DNA of 64,000 nucleotides from Pandoraea bronchicola (GTDB lineage Bacteria; Pseudomonadota; Gammaproteobacteria; Burkholderiales; Burkholderiaceae). The notes beneath the pieces were generated by a model. It did not search any database. It saw nothing but the letters and a program-made list of their open reading frames with translations, and was not told the DNA's origin. Below are positions 26,324 through 34,811 of the stretch, in pieces (the stretch's first letter is position 1; each line of letters opens with the position of its first letter). Position numbers and translations under genes: made by a program. Location of the stretch: the NCBI RefSeq assembly GCF_902459805.1, contig NZ_CABPST010000007.1:62001-126000 (forward strand), read 5' to 3'.

Positions 26324-26608
26324 GCGCTGGATAACTAGGCTAAAGGTGACGGCCGGAAAAAAACGGCGCCTCGCGCGGTGAGCCGATGCGTGGCCCTGCC
26401 AACGTTGGCGTGCCATTTTGTCAGCTTCGGGGGGATGCGCGCCGGGCCTCCACAAATTTTCCTCTATTTGTGCTTAGTGGCTCCACTCCCGCTTCTTACC
26501 ATCGCTAACGAAGCTGGCCGCCGTGCTGTCTTCGCAATCTGCATACCATTCACACTTTTCGAACCAGGCCGGATACGGCATCCGGGACCGGCGCGGGGGC
26601 GCCTCATC

Positions 26609-27307
26609 ATGTCGAAGCTGTCGTTGCTACAGCGCGCTGCGGCGCGCGGCCTTATCCGGACGGTCGCGTTACTAGCGGCCACAGGCATCATGCTGGGCGC
26701 CTGTTCGAGTCCACCGGCTGCGGTCACACCGATGGCCGTGATGCCAATGGCACGCGTGGCCAATGTTCAGACGACCGGGTCCATCTACCAGTCGACCAAC
26801 GCCACGAACTGGTTCGAGACACCGGTGGCGCATCGCGTCGGCGATCTGCTCACGATTGCGGTGTCCGAAAACTCGTCAGGCAGCAACAAGTCGCAGAGCG
26901 ACGTTTCGCGTAACGGGAGCGTCACCGCCAAGAGCGCCAAAGCCGACGGGGCCGATTCGGTGCTGGAGCGCTGGTTCAACATCGGTCAATCGGCAAGCAG
27001 CTTCAAGGGCAATGGCGCGAACAGTTCGGCCACGGCGCTGGCAGGCACGATTGCCGTGGCGATCGTGGAGGTGCTGCCCAATGGGGCTTATGTGGTCGGC
27101 GGGGAAAAGCAGGTCATGCAAGGACGGAACATGGAGACGTTCCGCTTTACCGGCGTGGTCAACAAGTTCGACATTTCGTCGGGCAATGTGGTGGCGTCCA
27201 GCAAGGTGGGGCAGGCCAGGGTGGCGCGGGTAGAAGACGGCCAGGTCGCCGACGCAAGCAATGGCGGCTGGCTGCAGAGCATTGTGCTTGGTGTGTCGCC
27301 GTTCTGA
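26609..27307 (+). CDS. flgH: FlgH-family L-ring lipoprotein, orphan copy
   Basis: The 232-residue protein has a lipoprotein signal (lipobox MLGACSS) and the FlgH body: QTTGSIYQSTNATNWFE, HRVGDLLTIAVSENSSGSNK, LAGTIAVAIVEVLPNG, YVVGGEKQV, ETFRFTGVVNKFDIS and the terminal GWLQSIVLGVSPF. FlgH forms the outer-membrane L ring around the flagellar rod. It is alone here, without flgFGIJ, 11 kb from the fli cluster, and its stop overlaps another lipoprotein gene. It may be a second, divergent flgH whose product serves a different envelope ring, or the species' only copy moved away; the window cannot decide. Confidence 0.85.
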   Translation: MSKLSLLQRAAARGLIRTVALLAATGIMLGACSSPPAAVTPMAVMPMARVANVQTTGSIYQSTNATNWFETPVAHRVGDLLTIAVSENSSGSNKSQSDVSRNGSVTAKSAKADGADSVLERWFNIGQSASSFKGNGANSSATALAGTIAVAIVEVLPNGAYVVGGEKQVMQGRNMETFRFTGVVNKFDISSGNVVASSKVGQARVARVEDGQVADASNGGWLQSIVLGVSPF

Positions 27308-27840
27308 TGAAGCGCCTTGCGATGGTGCTGGCGCTGGCGGCGGCGGCCAGCGCGACCCTGGGCGGGTGCCTTTTCGCTACGCCGGTGCCGGTCATGGTCG
27401 CGCAAGTGGCGTCGAGTGTGGTGTCGGCCGGGGTCGTTGTGGGAGACCAGATGCCGTCCGTCTTGCCGCCATCGCAGTCTGCCGCACCGGAACTGCTCTC
27501 GCACAACCTGTGCATCGAGCTGTCGCCGGACGGCATTTCCGATTTGCTGCCGGCGATTCAAGGGCGGCTGCGTGCGTACGGCATCGCGAGCATGATCTAC
27601 AGCCCCGGCACCTCGCCGACGGGGTGCGTCGTGCTCAATTACACCGTGCGGCGCGCATGGCGGAATTCGTTGTGGGGCAACGTGCCAAGCGAATACCTCG
27701 CCTACGCGACGTTGACGCTTAGCCAGAACGGCGCCGTCATGAATACGGTGTACTTCGACGGCAGATCGTCGACGGTCGATTCGTGGTCGGCTTCGAACTC
27801 GCGCATGGCGCAACTGGTCGACCGGCTGGTGGTGTTTTGA
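27307..27840 (+). CDS. Lipoprotein coupled to orphan flgH
   Basis: The 177-residue product has a lipoprotein signal with lipobox TLGGCLF. The start ATG shares a base with the flgH stop (TGATG), so the two are translationally coupled. The mature part contains LLSHNLCIELSPDG, YGIASMIYSPG, two further Cys and a C-terminal amphipathic segment (SRMAQLVDRLVVF). The pattern recalls the small Sbal_3080-type lipoproteins of unknown function, but I am not certain of that. The tight link to flgH suggests the two products act together at the outer membrane. Confidence 0.6.
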   Translation: MKRLAMVLALAAAASATLGGCLFATPVPVMVAQVASSVVSAGVVVGDQMPSVLPPSQSAAPELLSHNLCIELSPDGISDLLPAIQGRLRAYGIASMIYSPGTSPTGCVVLNYTVRRAWRNSLWGNVPSEYLAYATLTLSQNGAVMNTVYFDGRSSTVDSWSASNSRMAQLVDRLVVF

Positions 27841-27884
27841 GCCGGCGTTTTGCGGGTTGATAACGACACACCCTCACGCGCCTG

Positions 27885-30800
27885 TCAGAACCGGTAACTC
27901 ACCTTGAGACTTCCCGCCTGTGCCGACGCACGCGCAGTGTTGACGAGCGCGTCGTAATCGAGGGACACGTCCCATCGCTTGGCCAGCGTCACGCTCAAGC
28001 TCGCGCCGAGCGTCAGGAAGCCGCGTGGCAGATTCGCCCCCGGTGCGACGAAGATGGTCCCGTCCCGCGACGCTACCGTGATAGCGCGGCCAGCATCGAG
28101 CAGTTCGTGAGCGTACGCCGCGCGGAACTGGACGTTCATGGGGCGTTGCGCGTCGCCGAACGCCTTGTCGAAGGTCACGCCGACAAACGGTTGCAGGCTC
28201 CGGGTATTGTCTGTGCCGACGCGCAGGTTCTGGCCGCCTGCACCGCTTTCGTCGAAGCCGTTTGCGTGGAAATAGGCATAACGCAGGCCCACCCGCGGTG
28301 TGATGAGGACACCGCCGAACGCCAAGGGGGCACTCGCCTGCGTTGCCGCCGTGAATTCCTGCCCGATATGATCGCCTTCGGCCGTGCCTATGGTCGCGAA
28401 CGGACGCTTCTGCGACAGGAAATGGAGGCCATAGCCCACAGTGGCCGCCACGTCGACCGGTCCCATCTCGCGGCTCGCATAAGCTGCGAGACGCAGCGTG
28501 TCGCGAGTGCCGGAGTTTGCGGTGCTCTCTTCCGAGAGATCGGCATGGGAATAGCCGCCTGCCAACCCAAACGTGTTGCGCTCCACTCGCTCCTGCGCAC
28601 CGGCGAGGAACCCGTATTGGTTTTCCTGAAAGCCGGGTTGCGTGCTAGTGCCCGACACCCGGCCGTGCAGACCCGTGGCCGTTGCCCACACCGTCGAGAT
28701 GCCCGGTGCCTGCGCCGAGTCTCCGGTGGCAAGCCCCGTGCCGGCGGCGCGTCGCGTTGCGCGGTCGAGCACTGCCGACGTGGCCGACTGTGCATTCACC
28801 AGCGCGGCAGTGCCGAGCGCCGTATAGATGCTCGTATTCTTCGGCGCGATGACCACCGGCGTGGAATTGGCCAGCAACAGGGTGACATCGTTCGCGCCAT
28901 AGGCCACGGACGATTGCAGGCCGCCGAGGTTCGCACCCGTCGCCAACGTGCCCGTGAGCGACGAAAAGCGCCCGTTCACACCGTTCGCCGCGCTCACCAC
29001 GGTGTAGCGCGTGGCCGAATACGTACCGGGGTCGTACGTGATCGCCAGCACGCCGTTCAAGGTCGCGCTGCCCGATACCATTAGCAGCGACGCCGCCGTA
29101 GGACTTACCTCGATGGAAAGCGTCGCGTTCGACGCCTGCGTGTAGTTTCCACTGACGCGCAACGTGCCGATGGATCCGCCGGGTGCCACGACCCCGCTGT
29201 TCGCAACATTGCCGAGAATTGTGCCGTGTCCGCGCAGTATCCCTTGCGCACCGACGGCCACGTCGCCGCCGATCGCTGCGCTGTCATGATCGGCGTCACC
29301 GACTTCGAGCGTGCCCTCGCTGACGGTCGTCGTGCCCGTGAACCCGGTGCTCGCCCCATTGAGCACGAGCATGCCGGCGCCCTGCTTGACGAAGGCGCCG
29401 CTCCCCACGAGTTGGCCGGCATAGGTACTGTCGGTTGCCGAGTTGACTGTCAGCGTGTTCGCGCCAACGAGCATGCGGGTGCCGGCCGCGCCATACAGCC
29501 CGGAAAGCACCTGCGAACCGGCGGAGGAAATATCGAGCGTCGCGCCGCTACCCATGAGCGAAACGGCCGTCGCCGACGACAAGCGGCCACCGCCCGTCAG
29601 GGCGAGCGTGCCGCCGTTGATGGTGGTCGGGCCCGTGTAGGTGTTTGCCGCAGAGAGTGTCTGTGTGCCACCGTTTAGCGTCAGCCCGCCAGTGCCGTCG
29701 ATGGTGCCCGTGAAAACGCCCGATGCATTCGTGAGCGTCAGCGTGCGCGGCCCGAGAGCGACCGTCCCGCTGCCGGCGAGACTCGTCAGGGTCGTGCCGC
29801 CTGAGGTTGCCGAGATGTCGAGCGTGCCGTTATTGGTCACGCCACCCGATGCCGCGATGCTGCCGCTGCCGCTCAACGTCAGCATGGCACCGTTGTCGAT
29901 CACGGTCGCGCCGGTATAGGTGTTGACACCGGTGAGCGTTTGCGTGCCGGCGGCCAGACGCACCGCGCCCGAACCGTTGATGACGCCGTCGAACGTGCCG
30001 GACGCATTGGTAAGAGACAGTGTCTGTGCACCGAGCCGCAACGTGCCCGTGCCGGTAAGCGCCTTGATCGACGCCCCTGCGGTGACGGCGGAAATGTCCA
30101 GTACGGAATTCAGTAAGACGCTGGACGAATTGGCCAGGCTGCCGCTCCCCGACAGGGCGAGCGTGCCGCCACTAATCGTTGTCGTTCCCGTAAAAGAATT
30201 GGCCCCCGTCATCGTCAGCGTGTTCGCGCCGGCGAGATTCAGGGTGCCGGTACCGGAAATGACGCCCGACATCGTCATGCCGGCCGACGCGGTGGAGAAG
30301 GTAACGCCCGACGCCGCGTCGCTCAGGATGACGTCGTTGTTCAGTGCAAGGCCCGTGTTCAGCGCTGCGATGGTGGCAGTCGCTCCTGCATCGAAAAGCA
30401 AGTTCCCCAGGATCGAGGAACCTGTCTGCAGATTCAGCGAGTTGTTCGTGCCGCCGAACTCGATGGCCGCGGCTCGGGTTCCGCCGCCGGTCAGCGCGCC
30501 CATGATGAGACCCGAGTTGGTGATCGAATCCGTGCCCCGCGTCACGACGCCGACGCCGCCCCCGTTGCCCACACCGCCCGAGATCGTCCCGATATTTTCG
30601 AGGCTATTGAGCGTTCCGGAAAGGTTGACGCCGGTGCCCCCGGCACCGCCTGCGCCCGCGCCCGTTGCGCCTGCGCCTGCAGCGCCTCCTGCGCCGCCCG
30701 TGATCGTGCCGAAGTTGATGATGAGGGCCAGACCGCCGAGCGCGAGCAGTCCGTCACCGCCAGCGCCGCCACCGCCGCTGAAGCCGCCAGAGCCCCCGGC

Positions 30801-31478
30801 GCCGCCTGCGCCACCGGTAATCGCCCCGCTGTTGTAGATCGTCGCTATGCTCCCGGCCGACGTCATCCCGCTGCCACCACCACCACCGCCACCGCCGTTA
30901 CCCGACACCCCGTTGCTGGTACTTCCACCGTTGCCCCCGGCCCCGCCCGTGAATGTCGCCGTAGCCCTGACGGTGATGTTGTCGCCGAGGTAATAAATCC
31001 CCGTATTGCCACCGTTTCCGCCGCTCCCGAAGTTGAGCCCGTCTGGTCCGGTATTGCCGGCGTCGCCGATTGTCGTTGCGTTGACGAAGACCCGATTACC
31101 GGTGATGGATTGCGCGGGGGCGTTGGCCGGCGCACTGGCTGCGTCTCCGGTTGCACCCGCGCCGCCGGTACCCTGAGTTCCCCAGCTTCCCTTGTCCTGG
31201 ACGGTGACGGCGCTGGCGTTAATGTGACTGGATCCTCCGCCTTGGCCGTTACCGGCACCGCCGTCGCCGCTTCGGCCCGGAACACCGTCGCCGCCCGGTG
31301 CGCCGCAGCCGCTGGTGTCGCTGGTGGAGCAAGCTGCCGCCCAAGCAGGCGCCGCAGCGCCCGCGAGGGCCAGCGCAATGGCTGTGCTGCCAGCCGTTCG
31401 AATGATTCGAGCCCCCGCCGGTCTGCGGCCCGGCGCCGAGACAAAATCGGGCGTGGAAGGCGTCAGAGACGTTGGCAT
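27885..31478 (-). CDS. Type V autotransporter with PATR repeats
   Basis: The 1,197-residue protein has three parts. An N-terminal extension with signal peptide (STAIALALAGAAAPAWAA) comes first. A long passenger begins with very Gly-rich sequence and continues with passenger-associated repeats of the form NTYTGPTTINGGTLALTGGG, expected to build a beta-helix. A C-terminal ~270-residue autotransporter beta-barrel ends in YRF, with the terminal Phe recognised by the BAM complex. No serine protease motif was seen, so an adhesin or aggregation role is the default guess. ATG 31478 is preferred; a GTG at 31547 would add 23 residues. The passenger's Gly-rich codons make the gene prone to repeat-number change. 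Confidence 0.92.
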   Translation of the reverse strand: MPTSLTPSTPDFVSAPGRRPAGARIIRTAGSTAIALALAGAAAPAWAAACSTSDTSGCGAPGGDGVPGRSGDGGAGNGQGGGSSHINASAVTVQDKGSWGTQGTGGAGATGDAASAPANAPAQSITGNRVFVNATTIGDAGNTGPDGLNFGSGGNGGNTGIYYLGDNITVRATATFTGGAGGNGGSTSNGVSGNGGGGGGGGSGMTSAGSIATIYNSGAITGGAGGAGGSGGFSGGGGAGGDGLLALGGLALIINFGTITGGAGGAAGAGATGAGAGGAGGTGVNLSGTLNSLENIGTISGGVGNGGGVGVVTRGTDSITNSGLIMGALTGGGTRAAAIEFGGTNNSLNLQTGSSILGNLLFDAGATATIAALNTGLALNNDVILSDAASGVTFSTASAGMTMSGVISGTGTLNLAGANTLTMTGANSFTGTTTISGGTLALSGSGSLANSSSVLLNSVLDISAVTAGASIKALTGTGTLRLGAQTLSLTNASGTFDGVINGSGAVRLAAGTQTLTGVNTYTGATVIDNGAMLTLSGSGSIAASGGVTNNGTLDISATSGGTTLTSLAGSGTVALGPRTLTLTNASGVFTGTIDGTGGLTLNGGTQTLSAANTYTGPTTINGGTLALTGGGRLSSATAVSLMGSGATLDISSAGSQVLSGLYGAAGTRMLVGANTLTVNSATDSTYAGQLVGSGAFVKQGAGMLVLNGASTGFTGTTTVSEGTLEVGDADHDSAAIGGDVAVGAQGILRGHGTILGNVANSGVVAPGGSIGTLRVSGNYTQASNATLSIEVSPTAASLLMVSGSATLNGVLAITYDPGTYSATRYTVVSAANGVNGRFSSLTGTLATGANLGGLQSSVAYGANDVTLLLANSTPVVIAPKNTSIYTALGTAALVNAQSATSAVLDRATRRAAGTGLATGDSAQAPGISTVWATATGLHGRVSGTSTQPGFQENQYGFLAGAQERVERNTFGLAGGYSHADLSEESTANSGTRDTLRLAAYASREMGPVDVAATVGYGLHFLSQKRPFATIGTAEGDHIGQEFTAATQASAPLAFGGVLITPRVGLRYAYFHANGFDESGAGGQNLRVGTDNTRSLQPFVGVTFDKAFGDAQRPMNVQFRAAYAHELLDAGRAITVASRDGTIFVAPGANLPRGFLTLGASLSVTLAKRWDVSLDYDALVNTARASAQAGSLKVSYRF

Positions 31479-31547
31479 GGCAGGTTTCGCCTGGTGGGCT
31501 GTGCGCCCAAGTTTGCTTTGGACCACGAATATCCTCTCGTATCGCAC

Positions 31548-32126
31548 CGTGCATGGCGACCGGCGACCGAGAAGATACGGTCACTCCCCGCAGTACGGCA
31601 GTCATGTGGACGCCAGTGCTCAGAGAGGCCGCGGTGGTTTCGATTTCTGGGCGCTGGAACGCGCGCCATCTAAGGGCGCATCGGACACCGAATGTAATAC
31701 AAAGGAAGGTGATTCGCTATCACGTCCGGAGAGTCGTGCAATTTGGGGGGCATTGGGGCGACCCCCGACAAAATACTGAGCGTCGACGCTGGGCAGGCGG
31801 GGATTCGGGCAGGGACGATTCCCCGACCATGCCGGGGTAGCGCGAACGAATGCCGGAGATGCACGATGAAGTACAAAACCGACGGCTTCTGCACTCGGGA
31901 GGGGGCCCGCTCGAATGCGGCACGTTTCGATGGGCGATATTGGGCCACTACGATGGAAGCAGTCGAGCCGGGGTTCAGATCGAAGGCGATTTGCGTTTCC
32001 CGCAGCGGCAGCGGCACGAGCGGCAGCCACCGAATGGGTGCGGGCCGGTACCGAGCGGCGACGCCTCGCGTATGCGAACGCACGAGAGTGAAGCCTCGCA
32101 ATCCCCTCGGAATCCATTGAATTTAT
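31548..32126. other. Non-coding gap between autotransporter and tRNA-Arg
   Basis: About 580 bases separate the autotransporter start from the tRNA gene. Open frames here are short, overlap on both strands and have no ribosome sites, so I call none. The autotransporter promoter must lie here; an AT-rich stretch near 31685-31725 is the likeliest place but no clear -35/-10 pair was found. No att-like copy of the tRNA 3' end was seen. Confidence 0.4.
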
Positions 32127-32202
32127 TGGCGCGCCCGACTGGAATCGAACCAGTGACCCTCGGCTTCGGAGGCCGATACTCTATCCCCTGAGCTACGGGC
32201 GC
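32127..32202 (-). tRNA. tRNA-Arg (anticodon CCG)
   Basis: Read on the minus strand the gene starts GCGCCCGTAGCTCAGG (acceptor and D stem). It has the anticodon loop CTCCGAA between TCGGC and GCCGA, the T loop GGTTCGAATCC, and closes with CGGGCGC plus discriminator G and an encoded CCA at 32129-32127. All four stems pair. It is a single-copy gene between the autotransporter and a cytochrome gene. Confidence 0.97.
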
Positions 32203-32492
32203 TATGCTGACCACCGGTGAAGAAGGCGCGAACGCGCTACCGGCAGGCAAAGAGGTAGAAGCATAGCGGTTTTGCCGCACGCCGTCCATGCCCCGTGCAT
32301 ACGCCTGCCCCAAAATGCGGCAATTCACTACCGAGCGCCCCGCTCGCGCGGATTTGCTGTGGCTGCAACGGCCCCGCAGTTCGCGCACGAAGCATGCGAA
32401 ACATGCCTTGGGTTTTCGCGTAAGTTAGGGAAAATACGGGACTTTTGCGGCGTCTGCGCACTGCCTTGACGTGTCATTGGCCGAGGGTTTGT

Positions 32493-32501
32493 TGCTACAA
32501 T
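32493..32501 (+). promoter_or_regulatory. Possible extended -10 promoter of the cytochrome gene
   Basis: TGCTACAAT fits the extended -10 form TGnTATAAT (TACAAT 5/6), about 80 bases before the start codon at 32582. A TTGACG at 32466-32471 is too far (24 bases) to be its -35. Confidence 0.4.
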
Positions 32502-32581
32502 GGCTCGTTATTTTGACTGGATGGTGCCAGCTATCCAGTGTGATGCACTCGGTTTCCACAAAAACTATTGAGAGATCCCGC

Positions 32582-33460
32582 ATGAGTGAAGCACATAACG
32601 AGCATGAGTCCCTCATCAAAACGCCCAAGCAGCTCATCGCCGCAGTCATTGCCGGTTTTCTCGTTCCGATCGTCATCATCGTCTTGCTGGTCAATTACGT
32701 GGGCAACAATGCCCTGACCGGCGCCGGCAGTTCCGCCATGACCGAAAAAGCCGTCGCCGAGCGCATCGCGCCCGTGGCCACGGTCGAGGTCAAGGATGCC
32801 AACGCGCCGCGCGTCTACCAGACCGGCGAACAACTTTATAAGGCCGTTTGCGCCGCCTGCCACGCGGCCGGCACCGCCGGCGCGCCCAAAGTCGGTTCCG
32901 CCGACTGGGCGCCGCGCATCGCTCAGGGCTACGACGAGATGCTCAAGATCGCGCTCGCCGGCAAAGGCGCCATGCCCGCCCGAGGCGGCACCAGCCCCGA
33001 TGACGTGACGGACTACGAAATCGGCCGTGCCATCGTTTATATGGCCAATGCGTCGGGCGGCAAGTTGCAGGAGCCGGCCGAACCGGCACAGCCCGCGTCG
33101 GGGGCTGCTGCGGCCGCACCGGCCTCGGGGGCTGACGCAGGCTCCGCTGCCGCCGCCGCCGCCGCGATGGCCTCGCTCAAGACCGCTGCACCGGCCGCCG
33201 CTGGCGCGGGCGGCAATCTCGAGGCGGGGAAGAAGCTCTACGACACCGTCTGTATGGCCTGCCACGCCAGCGGCGTGATGAACGCCCCGAAGTTCGGCGA
33301 CAAGGCCGCATGGGCGCCGCGTATCGCCACCGGCATCGACACGCTGCACAACGCCGCCATCAAGGGGTTGAACGCCATGCCGCCGAAGGGCGGCGCCGCC
33401 AACGCGTCGGACGACGATGTCAAGGCGGCCGTCGACTACATGGTGAGCGCGGCCAAGTAA
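32582..33460 (+). CDS. Membrane-anchored dihaem cytochrome c5-type protein
   Basis: The 292-residue protein has one N-terminal membrane helix (residues 18-38) and two cytochrome c domains, with CAACH at 90-94 and CMACH at 224-228. The domains are clear internal duplicates: each continues with APKxG, WAPRIAxG, xAMPxxGG and a DD-V-YM helix. An ~60-residue Ala/Pro linker separates them. It is expected in the periplasm as an electron carrier, perhaps to a terminal oxidase. No oxidase genes are adjacent, so the partner is unknown. A strong terminator follows. Confidence 0.9.
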   Translation: MSEAHNEHESLIKTPKQLIAAVIAGFLVPIVIIVLLVNYVGNNALTGAGSSAMTEKAVAERIAPVATVEVKDANAPRVYQTGEQLYKAVCAACHAAGTAGAPKVGSADWAPRIAQGYDEMLKIALAGKGAMPARGGTSPDDVTDYEIGRAIVYMANASGGKLQEPAEPAQPASGAAAAAPASGADAGSAAAAAAAMASLKTAAPAAAGAGGNLEAGKKLYDTVCMACHASGVMNAPKFGDKAAWAPRIATGIDTLHNAAIKGLNAMPPKGGAANASDDDVKAAVDYMVSAAK

Positions 33461-33497
33461 GCCGCACCGGTCGCCGCTCGCTGGCGTCATCGCCATA

Positions 33498-33525
33498 AAA
33501 AATCCCCGCTTCGGCGGGGATTTTT
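33498..33525. terminator. Bidirectional terminator after the dihaem cytochrome
   Basis: A perfect 12-bp stem, AAAAATCCCCGC / GCGGGGATTTTT with a TTCG tetraloop. U tracts are built into both arms, so it serves the cytochrome gene and the convergent metallophosphoesterase gene. Confidence 0.93.
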
Positions 33526-33558
33526 GCTTCTGGCGCGGCGGCACACCGCAGCGGCGCG

Positions 33559-34335
33559 TCACACCCGCACGACCCTCTGCGGATCGAAGGCCGTGTTCTC
33601 GACGCGTCCTTCAAAGCAATAGCCGCGCGGATTGCAAAGCACCCGGGTGTGCCCGACCCGATAGTCGAACGAATCATGCGTATGGCCGTGGACCCATAGC
33701 GCGGCGTCGGATTGCTCGACGAAGGAAGTTAAATCCGAAATGAAGGCCGGATTGACGAGCGACCCCGCGAAGCGCGGATGGATGCTTTGCGGCGTCGGGG
33801 CGTGATGCGTGACCACCACCGTCGGACCGTCGTGCGGCGCCGCGAGGGCGCGCGAGAGCCACGCGATATTTTCACGGCATAGCGCCGCGCAGTCGTCCGG
33901 TGAGAAAAACGGCAGATCCGACCACGGCGCGGCCGGATCGCCAATGCGGATGCGCGTGAAGTCGCGCACGAATTTGTGCGACTCCTCGACGGCGGCGTCG
34001 TGTTTGCCCTCGGCGTCGTACAACGCGAAGTCCGTCCATAACGTGGTGCCGACGAAGCGCACGCCGCCAATCACGACGGACCCGCGCTCGAGCAGATGCA
34101 CGTTGGTGCCGGCGGCGAGACGTCGCAGTTCGGCCAGCGTGCCCGCGAGCGTCGCGCCGTAGAACTCGTGATTGCCGGGTACGTAGATGACAGGGCGCGG
34201 CAATTGCCTGGCCCACTCGATGGCTTGCGCCGGCCGGCTGATATCGCCAGCGAGAATTGTGACGTCCGCTTCGACCTCGGGAACGGCCAACGGCGCCACG
34301 GACAAATGCAGGTCGGACAGAATATGCAGTCTCAC
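33559..34335 (-). CDS. Calcineurin-like metallophosphoesterase
   Basis: From GTG 34335 (GGAG about 9 nt upstream) the protein is 258 residues. All metal-binding blocks of the family are present in order: DLHLS (D-x-H) at the N terminus, GDIS, PGNHEFYG, TVVVTHHAPTP and GHTHDS. Such enzymes hydrolyse phosphomono- or diesters with two metal ions; the substrate is unknown. It lacks a signal peptide, so it is cytoplasmic. It is convergent with the cytochrome gene and monocistronic as far as can be seen. Confidence 0.88.
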   Translation of the reverse strand: MRLHILSDLHLSVAPLAVPEVEADVTILAGDISRPAQAIEWARQLPRPVIYVPGNHEFYGATLAGTLAELRRLAAGTNVHLLERGSVVIGGVRFVGTTLWTDFALYDAEGKHDAAVEESHKFVRDFTRIRIGDPAAPWSDLPFFSPDDCAALCRENIAWLSRALAAPHDGPTVVVTHHAPTPQSIHPRFAGSLVNPAFISDLTSFVEQSDAALWVHGHTHDSFDYRVGHTRVLCNPRGYCFEGRVENTAFDPQRVVRV

Positions 34336-34512
34336 GCACCACGCTCCACAAAGGCTTGAAGATCGGTGCCGCACCGCCGAAGTCGCGTGCGCCAGACGCA
34401 TCACGTGCGCGCCGACGGTGTGGGCATTGGACCGAAATCAACGCGACTCGTACGTTGTTTCGCCCGTTTTCTACCGACTATCACCTGCGCCGTGCCGATG
34501 GTCAAGATGTCT

Positions 34513-34541
34513 TTGTCATCGAAAGGATGCGCTTCTATAGT
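34513..34541 (+). promoter_or_regulatory. Sigma-70-type promoter of the 37-codon peptide gene
   Basis: TTGTCA (34513-34518), 17 bases, TATAGT (34536-34541), 5/6 and 5/6 matches at optimal spacing. The predicted start near 34548 leaves a leader of about 25 bases with a GGAGG site before ATG 34573. Confidence 0.8.
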
Positions 34542-34572
34542 GAAACTTCACCTGACGAGTGGAGGCGAGCCT

Positions 34573-34686
34573 ATGCGCAAACTGTTGGTTGCTGTTCTGC
34601 TTTGTTTGACCGGTCTGGCAGGTGTGGTCGTGGCGACGAGCCCGGCAGCCGCCTGTGACCAGACGTCTTCGGGTAGTGGCAAATAG
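34573..34686 (+). CDS. 37-residue secreted peptide, unknown function
   Basis: The short frame encodes MRKLLVAVLLCLTGLAG followed by VVVATSPAAACDQTSSGSGK. Residues 1-27 are a textbook signal peptide (basic start, hydrophobic core, AxA before Cys28), leaving a mature peptide of only about ten residues, CDQTSSGSGK. The AAAC context is a poor lipobox but acylation of Cys28 is not excluded. It has a GTGGAGG ribosome site, a near-consensus promoter 32 bases upstream and a GC-rich hairpin downstream, so it is more likely a real gene than a chance frame. I recognise no family. Confidence 0.6.
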   Translation: MRKLLVAVLLCLTGLAGVVVATSPAAACDQTSSGSGK

Positions 34687-34759
34687 CAGCAAGCATTGAC
34701 TTCACGGTGCGCCCTACTGCCGCAGACAGCCCCGGTCGGATGTCGCCGTTCCTCAAGCC

Positions 34760-34786
34760 AGCCCCCGTACGCGGGGGCTATTCGTT
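34760..34786 (+). terminator. Hairpin after the 37-codon peptide gene
   Basis: AGCCCCCG / CGGGGGCT with loop TACG (34760-34779), followed by ATTCGTTTG. The stem is strong but the U tract is weak. It lies 73 bases after the peptide stop and between convergent genes. Confidence 0.55.
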
Positions 34787-34811
34787 TGTGCTGAACGAAG
34801 GTCTGTCGGGT

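Noticed and set aside
31548-32126. Integrated element next to tRNA-Arg
   Set aside because: No integrase and no second copy of the tRNA 3' end were found within the window.
32466-32501. TTGACG/TACAAT as a sigma-70 promoter for the dihaem cytochrome
   Set aside because: The 24-base spacer is too long; only an extended -10 reading is kept.
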